NCBI GenBank assembly: GCA_937936695.1
Contig: CALHCK010000254.1
Coordinates: forward strand, 1 to 17,750
Direction of reading: 5' to 3'
Length of the DNA stretch: 17,750 nucleotides
Origin: an uncultured Polaribacter sp.
GTDB lineage: Bacteria; Bacteroidota; Bacteroidia; Flavobacteriales; Flavobacteriaceae
The position numbers and the translations under genes were made by a program. The notes beneath the pieces were generated by a model. That model was not told the origin of the DNA, did no database searches, and saw nothing but the letters and a program-made list of their open reading frames with translations. Position 1 is the stretch's first letter. Each line of letters begins with the position of its first letter. Shown here one piece after another: positions 1 to 6,207 of this stretch.

Positions 1-68
1 ATAAAAAAAACATAAAAAAACAATATGTTATATTTTTAAACAAAACATTTTAAAGACAACATTTTACT

Positions 69-76
69 TACTTTTG
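69..76 (+). promoter_or_regulatory. Putative -7 promoter element of lysA
   Basis: TACTTTTG matches the Bacteroidetes -7 consensus TAnnTTTG. No TTG is visible 17-23 bases upstream, so support is partial. If it is used, transcription starts near 82 and excludes the TTG at 74 as a start codon. Confidence 0.4.
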
Positions 77-100
77 GTGTCTGATATAAAATACAAACAA

Positions 101-1342
101 GTGGAAAGAGCACAACTTTTAGAATTAGCAAACAAATACGGAAGTCCGTTATATGTTTACAATACAGATAAAATTGAGTCGCAATACAACAGATTAACAA
201 GCGCTTTTAGCGATGTTAAAAATTTAAAATTAAATTATGCTGTTAAAGCGCTTTCAAATATTAATATTTTAAAATTCTTTAAAAATTTAGGTGCTGGTTT
301 AGATACAGTTTCTATTCAAGAAGTGCAACTAGGTTTAACTACTGGTATAGATCCTAAGAAAATTATCTTTACTCCTAATGGTGTTTCTTTAAAAGAAATT
401 GAAGAAGTTGCTGCTTTAGGCGTGCAAATTAATATAGATAATCTTTCTATTTTAGAGCAGTTTGGGCAAAAGCATCCACAAATTCCTGTTTGTGTTCGTA
501 TTAACCCGCATATTATGGCTGGTGGAAATTCTAAAATTTCTGTAGGTCATATAGATTCTAAATTCGGAATTTCTATACACCAAGTACCACACATTAAAAG
601 AGTGGTAGAAAACACAGGAATGAATATTAACGGTATTCATATGCATACTGGTTCTGATATTTTAGATATTGATACTTTTTTACGTGCCTCTGAAATTTTA
701 TTTGATGTTGCTAAGCAATTTGATAATATTGATTTTATTGATTTTGGAAGTGGTTTTAAAGTACCTTATAAAGAAGGTGATATATCTACAGACATAGAAC
801 AATTAGGTTTACAGTTATCAGAAAGATTCAATCAGTTTTGTAAAGAGTACGGTAAAGACATTACACTAATGTTTGAACCTGGTAAATTTTTAGTTTCTGA
901 AGCTGGTGTTTTTCTTGCAAAAGTAAACGTGGTTAAGCAAACAACGTCTACTGTTTTTGCACATGTAGATTCTGGTTTTAATCATTTAGTAAGACCAATG
1001 ATGTATAATTCTCATCATCATATTACTAATATTTCTAACCCAGAAGGTAGAGATCGTTACTATTCTGTTGTTGGTTATATTTGTGAAACAGATACTTTTG
1101 GGTCTAATAGAAGAATTGCAGAAATTTCTGAAGAAGATATTTTATGTTTTCATAATGCTGGTGCATATTGTTATTCTATGGCTTCTAATTACAACTCTAG
1201 ATATTTACCTGCAGAAGTTATGTTGGTAGATGGTAAAGATTATCTAATTAGAAAAAGACAAACAATACAAGATATTTTAAACAATCAAGAGGTTGTTGAT
1301 TTTTCTAAAAAATCATCTAAAAAAGAAGAAGCTTCTGCTTAA
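101..1342 (+). CDS. lysA: Diaminopimelate decarboxylase
   Basis: The PLP-dependent enzyme decarboxylates meso-diaminopimelate to L-lysine, the last step of lysine synthesis, in the cytoplasm. Numbering from the start given here (413 aa), the PLP lysine is in NYAVKAL (about K49). HTGS (182-185) and GSGF (216-219) are phosphate-binding loops, EPGK is at 259-262, and the CETDTF active-site cysteine is about C328. Length and motif order fit the alanine-racemase-fold decarboxylase family, so the function is secure. The start is not. The frame is open from TTG at 74 and GTG at 77, but those lie in or directly after a TAnnTTTG element (69-76). GTG at 101 gives MERAQLLELANKYGSP, which looks like a normal LysA N-terminus. 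No ATG occurs nearby. The C-terminus is a Lys/Glu-rich tail. A terminator follows at once, so the gene may be transcribed alone. Confidence 0.93.
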   Translation: MERAQLLELANKYGSPLYVYNTDKIESQYNRLTSAFSDVKNLKLNYAVKALSNINILKFFKNLGAGLDTVSIQEVQLGLTTGIDPKKIIFTPNGVSLKEIEEVAALGVQINIDNLSILEQFGQKHPQIPVCVRINPHIMAGGNSKISVGHIDSKFGISIHQVPHIKRVVENTGMNINGIHMHTGSDILDIDTFLRASEILFDVAKQFDNIDFIDFGSGFKVPYKEGDISTDIEQLGLQLSERFNQFCKEYGKDITLMFEPGKFLVSEAGVFLAKVNVVKQTTSTVFAHVDSGFNHLVRPMMYNSHHHITNISNPEGRDRYYSVVGYICETDTFGSNRRIAEISEEDILCFHNAGAYCYSMASNYNSRYLPAEVMLVDGKDYLIRKRQTIQDILNNQEVVDFSKKSSKKEEASA

Positions 1343-1357
1343 AAAAATACAACTTAT

Positions 1358-1393
1358 AAAAAATCCATCAAATTACTTTGGTGGATTTTTTTT
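1358..1393 (+). terminator. Intrinsic terminator after lysA
   Basis: The stem pairs 1358-1372 with 1377-1391, including one G-U pair, around a 4-base TTAC loop. The core is TCCATCA/TGGTGGA. The descending arm runs straight into a T tract, the normal form of a rho-independent terminator on the + strand. Confidence 0.8.
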
Positions 1394-1429
1394 AGTTATA
1401 ATTATAAATAAACTAAAATATAGTAAATC

Positions 1430-2041
1430 ATGAAAATACTTGGAATTGGTAAAAACTACGTAACTGATTTAAAAGACATTAGTGAGAGTAAAAAGAATCC
1501 TAAACTTATATTTTCTAAGCCAGAATCTAGTTTAGCTGTAAACTGCGATATCGTATACCCTAGCATTACAGAAAAACTTGCTTACGAAATAGAACTTGTT
1601 ATTAAAATAGGTAAAGAGGGTAAAAACATTGAGGCAGCAGACGCAAATAGCTATATTTCTGAAATAGCGGTAGGTATAGACTATACTGCTAAAGATGTTT
1701 TAAATGAGGCTAGAGAAAACAAATTTGCCTGGGATTTGGCTAAAGGTTTTGATGGAGCTGCTCCTATTTCTAATTTTAAACCTGTTACTGATTTTGCAGA
1801 TTTAAGTGATATTAACTTTGACCTTAAAATTAACGGTATTCAAAAACAAGTAGGTAATACAGCCTACATGATTCATTCTTTTGCTGATATTATTGCTTAT
1901 GTATCTAAATACATGACTCTACAACCTGGTGATTTAATTTTTACAGGAACACCTGCTGCTGGTGTAGGTATGAGTTTAAAAGGAGATCATTTAGAATGCT
2001 CTGTAGAAGGAGAACTTTTATTAGATTTTAATATTCTTTAA
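1430..2041 (+). CDS. Fumarylacetoacetate hydrolase (FAH) family protein
   Basis: A 203-aa single-domain FAH-fold protein, like the FAHD1/YcgM group that hydrolyses acylpyruvates or decarboxylates oxaloacetate. Sequence evidence: KPESSLA (30-36), the divalent-metal ligands E53 and E55 in YEIE and D84 in GIDYT, the KGFDG loop (105-109), and the C-terminal block QPGDLIFTGTPAAGVG (165-180). Length is typical for the short single-domain forms. The exact substrate cannot be read from the sequence. The gene follows the lysA terminator, and no clear TAnnTTTG promoter is visible upstream. Its stop codon overlaps that of the convergent histidine kinase gene. The fold assignment is firm; fumarylpyruvate hydrolase and oxaloacetate decarboxylase are equally possible activities. 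Confidence 0.88.
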   Translation: MKILGIGKNYVTDLKDISESKKNPKLIFSKPESSLAVNCDIVYPSITEKLAYEIELVIKIGKEGKNIEAADANSYISEIAVGIDYTAKDVLNEARENKFAWDLAKGFDGAAPISNFKPVTDFADLSDINFDLKINGIQKQVGNTAYMIHSFADIIAYVSKYMTLQPGDLIFTGTPAAGVGMSLKGDHLECSVEGELLLDFNIL

Positions 2042-3564
2042 GAAAACAAAACACTACAAATCTTTTCTACAAATTTTTTTGATGTAAATGGTTTAGATAT
2101 TACGTCTAAAAAGCCAGCCTTTTTATACCTTTTAATATCTTCTTTTGTTGCATTTGCAGTTAACGCCAAAATAGGTGTAGTAGAATTAAATTTTAGAAAA
2201 GATTTGTTTTTTGTTACAAGCTCTTCCCCTGTCATATTAGGCATATTTATGTCTAACAAAATTACATCAAATACTTCTGATTCAATTTTCTCTAACGCCT
2301 CTAAACCATCGCTAACAATAGTGCTATTTGCTTGTTGTTTTTTTAAATAATGTGCAACAATGGTCTGATTTAAAAGATCATCATCAGCAACTAAAATTCT
2401 TTTATTTTTTATAGAACATTCTGTTTTTGATACAGCTATATTTTTTAACTTTTTATCTTCTATTTTTTTAAACGGAATTTCTATAAAAAAAGAGGTTCCT
2501 TTATTCAATTCGCTCTCTAAATTTATTTTTCCATTCATTGCTGTTACCAACCTATTTACAATAGCCAAACCTAACCCTGCTCCTCCGTGTACTCTATTGT
2601 CGCTTATTTTGTTTTGCTGGTATTCTTCAAATATTTTTACAGCTTGTTCTTTAGACATTCCCCTACCAGTATCAGTAACTGTAAATAAAATATTTACATA
2701 CTCTTTATTACTTGTTAATACAGGTGTTGCACTAATAGTAACACTACCTTGTTGTGTAAACTTAATTGCATTACCTATTAAGTTTGATAGTATTTGATGC
2801 AATCTAACACTGTCTCCTAAAATTGTCTTCGGAATTTCTTTATCAACAGAAAAAACAAGTTTAACATCAGTATTTTTTTGCTGATTTTTATATGTGTCTT
2901 CACAATTTTGGTAAATATTTTCTATAGACATTTCTTCATTTACCAACACCAACTTACCTGCCTCTATGCGAGATAAATCTAAAATATCATCAACTATTAC
3001 TTTTAAATTTTTTCCTGAATAAGATAAATGTTTAATGTATTTTTCTACATTTTTGTTAAGTGTTTCTGCTGCTATCATTTCAGCATACCCTAAAATTGCA
3101 TTTAAAGGGTTTCTTATCTCATGACTCATCATTGCTAAGAAACGAGACTTTTCTTCGTTTGCCTTATCTGCTATTTTTCTTAATCTATCTAACTCTTTAT
3201 TTTTTTCTGCAATTTCTCTTTTAACAAAAAAAAGATCGTTTCTATTTTGATTAAGTTGATCTACAATTTTATAGACATTAGTTCTATTAAGAATTAAAAC
3301 TTCTACAGAGTTTTCATTTTTTAAGAGCTCAATATCTACATTATATTCTACATTATCAGACACAATAACCATACCTTCTAAAAGAACACTTTCTGCTATA
3401 ATTAAGCCCTCTAATGTACCTTCTAAAAAAGGACACGTATCAAAAATAGTAGTGGTTACAAAAAATTCTTTTTTTGCAAATTCTCCAGCATCTACACTTG
3501 TAATTATACCCGAAAAATCAGTAGTAATCTGAATAAAATTTATATTAATTTTTGCAGGTATCAA
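2038..3564 (-). CDS. Soluble hybrid sensor histidine kinase with C-terminal receiver
   Basis: A 508-aa hybrid kinase. Residues 1-105 form an uncharacterised alpha/beta, PAS-like input region with no signal peptide or membrane segment. A helical linker (about 106-140) follows. The HisKA domain carries MSHEIRNPLN with phospho-acceptor H148. The HATPase domain has the N box (N265 in NLIGNAIKF), the G1 box DTGRG (298-302) and the G2 box GGAGLGLAI (327-335). The receiver has acidic residues D394-D396, phospho-acceptor D438 in LLDINMP, T469 and K491 in KPF. All catalytic residues are present. The start is TTG, 7 bases after the GTPase stop; the next Met is about residue 65, inside the input region, so TTG is preferred. 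It is the last gene of a four-gene operon with the small GTPase, roadblock-like and coiled-coil proteins, which suggests that those proteins supply its input. No DNA-binding output domain is present. Confidence 0.9.
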   Translation of the reverse strand: MIPAKININFIQITTDFSGIITSVDAGEFAKKEFFVTTTIFDTCPFLEGTLEGLIIAESVLLEGMVIVSDNVEYNVDIELLKNENSVEVLILNRTNVYKIVDQLNQNRNDLFFVKREIAEKNKELDRLRKIADKANEEKSRFLAMMSHEIRNPLNAILGYAEMIAAETLNKNVEKYIKHLSYSGKNLKVIVDDILDLSRIEAGKLVLVNEEMSIENIYQNCEDTYKNQQKNTDVKLVFSVDKEIPKTILGDSVRLHQILSNLIGNAIKFTQQGSVTISATPVLTSNKEYVNILFTVTDTGRGMSKEQAVKIFEEYQQNKISDNRVHGGAGLGLAIVNRLVTAMNGKINLESELNKGTSFFIEIPFKKIEDKKLKNIAVSKTECSIKNKRILVADDDLLNQTIVAHYLKKQQANSTIVSDGLEALEKIESEVFDVILLDINMPNMTGEELVTKNKSFLKFNSTTPILALTANATKEDIKRYKKAGFLDVISKPFTSKKFVEKICSVLFS

Positions 3565-3571
3565 TCTATAT

Positions 3572-4057
3572 TTATTTTAGTGTTTGTGCTGTTAATTTCA
3601 TAAAAGCACTTTCAACATTATCATTTTCTTTAGCACTAGTTACTAAATCTACATCTACAGAAACAACGTTTAAAACATTGTTTAATTCTTCTGCCGTTAG
3701 TAAATCTTTTTTGTTACCAACAATCGTAATTTCTTTTAAGCCAGATAAATCTTTTACCATGTTTAAATTTTCTTCTATTGTTAAGTAAGTTTCCTCTCTA
3801 CTTAAATCAAAAACAAACATGGCAGCATGAGCGCCTAAAAAATAAGTTTTTGGTATTTTTTCGTTACCGTTGGTACCAGCAACATCCCAAATCATTAGCT
3901 TTATACTATCGTTATTGTATTCAACCACTTTTTTACTAACCCTAACACCTATAGTGCTAATATAATCTTCAGAAAACTCATTTAATACAAATCTTCTTAT
4001 TAGTGATGTTTTTCCTACTCCAAAGTTACCAACTAGTAGTACTTTTTTTGCAATCAT
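3572..4057 (-). CDS. Ras/Rab-like small GTPase
   Basis: A 161-aa single-domain small GTPase with all five G motifs: P-loop GNFGVGKT (10-17), switch-I threonine T35 in STIGV, G3 WDVAGT (57-62), G4 NKKD (115-118) and G5 SAK (141-143). Length and motif order place it in the bacterial Ras-like group related to eukaryotic Rab/Ras and to MglA. It has no prenylation cysteine at the C-terminus, and nothing suggests membrane insertion. The residue equivalent to Ras Gln61 is threonine (T62), so intrinsic hydrolysis may be weak and depend on a partner. Such GTPases are often encoded beside roadblock-domain proteins that act as GAPs or scaffolds. Here the upstream gene (20-base gap) encodes a roadblock-like protein, and the kinase gene follows after 7 bases. 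The cellular process it controls is unknown. Confidence 0.92.
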   Translation of the reverse strand: MIAKKVLLVGNFGVGKTSLIRRFVLNEFSEDYISTIGVRVSKKVVEYNNDSIKLMIWDVAGTNGNEKIPKTYFLGAHAAMFVFDLSREETYLTIEENLNMVKDLSGLKEITIVGNKKDLLTAEELNNVLNVVSVDVDLVTSAKENDNVESAFMKLTAQTLK

Positions 4058-4077
4058 AATTTTTATGTGTGGTTTTA

Positions 4078-4896
4078 TTATTCTTCTTTTTCCAATATTA
4101 ATTCTTGAAGAATAATTTGGCTCATACGTTCTTCATTCGACAAATAAGAACGATCTCTTAAAATTATCTCTGCTAAATTGTTTATTTTCTCATATATTTC
4201 TTCTTCAAAATCTACATTTAACACACCAGAACAAGCTACTGCAATGTAAATACTTTTAAAATTCTGTATTGATAGCTGAAAAGTTTCAAATTTAATATCT
4301 TCTAGATTTTGACCTTCTTTTTGAAAAGCATCCTCTGCAAAGGCTTTAATAGCTGTAAGCATACCTGAAACCATGTCTTTATCGGCTATATTACCTCTAG
4401 AGTAACTCCCTGATAAAATTCCTGAATCTTTTTCTATAACAAAAACCTCTTCAATAATAGGCTCAAAAACTTCTTCTAAAACAACTCCAGCATCATTACT
4501 CTTTCCTTTTATAAATCGTTTTATAATCTGAGTAATAGAAAATTTTTCTTTAATCGTTTGATTAATTTTGTCTGATAACTTAGTTATTTCTGCAACAATA
4601 AACTTTTTAACCATTTTACCCATAATTGGGTACAAGGCTTCTACTACTTCGTCTTGAGAATCTCTAATTTGAGCTTTTATAGTTTCTGTGATAGTGCTTC
4701 CAAAATATTCTGGAAAATTTTCTCGTAGGTCTAAGATTTTTTCATCTATTAGAGGAGAAACTCTTTTAGAAAATTTTTCTTTTAAGATAATTTCTTCACT
4801 AAGTGTATCAATCCTACCTCTATCTTCTTCTAATAAAAGTTCTCTGAGTAACTCAAAACGATCGTCTTTTGTGTTATCTACAGTTGCTTTTTTCAT
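4078..4896 (-). CDS. Helical protein with C-terminal roadblock/longin-like region
   Basis: A 272-aa cytosolic protein with no signal peptide. Residues 12-135 are helical and charged and carry RELLLEED (18-25) and a conserved-looking YPIMGKMVKKFI (89-100). Residues 140-250 alternate strand, helix and strand: VFVIEKDSGILSG (151-163), then DKDMVSGMLTAIKAF (172-186), then strands around SIYIAVACSG (215-224), then a long helix. That order resembles a roadblock/LC7 domain. From memory, a similar block precedes OmpA domains in proteobacterial proteins annotated as OmpA family; here no OmpA domain follows. The start ATG directly abuts the stop of the coiled-coil gene (TAGATG), implying translational coupling. 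The GTPase gene is 20 bases downstream, so it is a plausible GTPase partner, GAP or scaffold. The fold is an inference and needs structural comparison. Confidence 0.75.
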   Translation of the reverse strand: MKKATVDNTKDDRFELLRELLLEEDRGRIDTLSEEIILKEKFSKRVSPLIDEKILDLRENFPEYFGSTITETIKAQIRDSQDEVVEALYPIMGKMVKKFIVAEITKLSDKINQTIKEKFSITQIIKRFIKGKSNDAGVVLEEVFEPIIEEVFVIEKDSGILSGSYSRGNIADKDMVSGMLTAIKAFAEDAFQKEGQNLEDIKFETFQLSIQNFKSIYIAVACSGVLNVDFEEEIYEKINNLAEIILRDRSYLSNEERMSQIILQELILEKEE

Positions 4897-5250
4897 CTAT
4901 TCTTGCAGCATCAAAGCAATTTTCTCTAATGCTTTTCCAAGCTTTCTTCTGTCTGCCTTTTCATCATCTAAATCTGCTAGTCTTTTATCTAAATCATCAT
5001 TTAAATCTTGAAACTTATGATCCATTAGACTCTCTAAATCTGCTAATTTATTTTCTAGGTTTGATACAGATTCAGAAAGATTCTTTTCTGTTTGGTCTTT
5101 AAGTGCTTGTATTTTATCATAAACATCAGCAAACTCAGAGTTATACTGTTGCATATTTTCACCAAAAATAAGCTCTCTTACGGCTGCAATTCTATCTACT
5201 GCTTTCTGATTTTCAACCTCAGGTTGCTTTTTCTCTGAATTGTTTTCCAT
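4897..5250 (-). CDS. Small coiled-coil protein, first gene of GTPase operon
   Basis: A 117-aa acidic protein of unknown function. Residues 1-18 are polar and probably disordered. Residues 20-45 hold RIAAVRELIFGENMQQYNSE, which resembles the RELL segment near the N-terminus of the neighbouring 272-aa protein. Residues 46-98 have heptad-like spacing of Leu/Ile (LENKLADLESL and DLNDDLDKRLADL) and probably form a coiled coil. An amphipathic helix (RRKLGKALEKIALML, 101-115) ends the chain. There is no signal peptide or membrane segment. It is read first in the operon and abuts the next gene. The role is unknown; an adaptor or oligomerisation partner for the GTPase module is the simplest guess. Confidence 0.8.
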   Translation of the reverse strand: MENNSEKKQPEVENQKAVDRIAAVRELIFGENMQQYNSEFADVYDKIQALKDQTEKNLSESVSNLENKLADLESLMDHKFQDLNDDLDKRLADLDDEKADRRKLGKALEKIALMLQE

Positions 5251-5315
5251 TATATTTTGTAGTTGGTTTATAACTAAAATGTTTCTATTTTACTGTTTAA
5301 AAAAAACAATACTAA

Positions 5316-5323
5316 CAAATATA
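5316..5323 (-). promoter_or_regulatory. Putative -7 promoter element of the GTPase operon
   Basis: Read on the minus strand, 5323-5316 is TATATTTG, a match to TAnnTTTG. The only nearby TTG is 10 bases upstream, too close for a standard -33 element. It would give a leader of about 60 bases, rich in T and A, before the ATG at 5250. Confidence 0.45.
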
Positions 5324-5346
5324 CACTAAAAAACAATTTACTAAAA

Positions 5347-6129
5347 CTAAACTGTAATTTTTAAACCATCAAAGGCTAGAAATATGTTTTTTGGCAGGTT
5401 TTTAGAGACTTTTTCATGAAAACCTAACTTATGGCTTATGTGAGTAAAGTAGGCTCTTTTAGGCTGTAATTCTTCTACAAGTTGTAGCGCTTCTTCTAAA
5501 TTAAAATGAGTAGGATGCGCATCAATCCTTAATGCATTTACAATTAAAACATCTAAATTTTTAAGTTTTTTCTTTTCAGTGTCTGCTATGTATTTTACAT
5601 CTGTTAAATATGCCAAATCTCCAAATCTATATGCTAAAATTGGTAATTTACCATGAAAAACTTCTATAGGTATTACTTCCAAACCATTAACAACAAAAGG
5701 GTCTTTATTTACAATATTTGGCAATACACTGGGTGCACCTGGATATCTGTTTTCTTTAGTAAAAATATACTCAAAGCGTTTTTCTAAACTTAAAAATGTT
5801 CTTTCATTTAAATAAATAGGCATCTCCCCTATCTGATAACAATAAGGTCTTAAATCATCTAAACCTCCAATATGATCTGCATGTTCATGCGTAAAAAAAA
5901 CTCCGTTTAAAGATTGTACGTTTTCTCTGAGCATTTGCTGTCTAAAATCTAAACCACAATCTACTGTATATGAAACATCATCCCAAGAAATTAAAATAGA
6001 AGAACGAAGTCTTTTGTCTTTACTGTCTTTAGACAAACAAACAGGATCTGTACTTGCAATCATAGGTATGCCCTGTGAGGTACCAGTTCCTAAAAATGTG
6101 ATATTTAACTGTTTTTTATGAGAATTCAT
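5347..6129 (-). CDS. MBL-fold metallohydrolase, PhnP-like
   Basis: A 260-aa metallo-beta-lactamase-fold hydrolase. The N-terminus has FLGTGTSQGIP (12-22), the hallmark of the PhnP-like branch, which includes phosphoribosyl cyclic phosphate phosphodiesterase. The metal motif HEHADH covers H81, H83, D85 and H86, followed by IGGLDDLRPY. Further likely ligands are H159 (VFHGKLP), D177 (LTDV) and H230/H233 (THISH). All expected metal residues appear present, so it should be an active phosphodiesterase or related hydrolase. No phn genes are nearby, so the substrate is unknown and a phosphonate role should not be assumed. It is transcribed away from the 482-aa protein gene and lies just upstream of the GTPase operon in the same direction, separated by 96 bases containing a candidate promoter. 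Confidence 0.9.
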   Translation of the reverse strand: MNSHKKQLNITFLGTGTSQGIPMIASTDPVCLSKDSKDKRLRSSILISWDDVSYTVDCGLDFRQQMLRENVQSLNGVFFTHEHADHIGGLDDLRPYCYQIGEMPIYLNERTFLSLEKRFEYIFTKENRYPGAPSVLPNIVNKDPFVVNGLEVIPIEVFHGKLPILAYRFGDLAYLTDVKYIADTEKKKLKNLDVLIVNALRIDAHPTHFNLEEALQLVEELQPKRAYFTHISHKLGFHEKVSKNLPKNIFLAFDGLKITV

Positions 6130-6151
6130 AGAAACAAAAATACTATAATAA

Positions 6152-6183
6152 TTGACTTGTAGCTGTCTATTTTAGTACATTTG
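6152..6183 (+). promoter_or_regulatory. Promoter of the 482-aa protein gene
   Basis: TACATTTG (6176-6183) matches the -7 consensus. A TTG at 6152-6154 lies 21 bases upstream, with a second at 6157-6159 at 16 bases, so both Bacteroidetes promoter parts are present. The expected transcription start is about 6188-6192, giving a short leader before the ATG at 6208. Confidence 0.65.
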
Positions 6184-6207
6184 TTTGAACCCAAAATAAA
6201 AAAATCT

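Noticed and set aside
1..68. Search for a second gene or strong promoter at the left edge
   Set aside because: Only AT-rich sequence with no clear -33 TTG and no open frame of note.
4688..5102. Plus-strand Ser/Leu-rich frames over the roadblock-like and coiled-coil genes
   Set aside because: Their Ser/Leu/Phe composition is the complement of Lys/Glu-rich coding sequence on the other strand; no start context or family resemblance.
5347..6129. Naming the MBL hydrolase phnP
   Set aside because: The fold and the GTGTSQGIP motif fit, but no phosphonate genes are nearby, so the gene symbol would over-claim the substrate.
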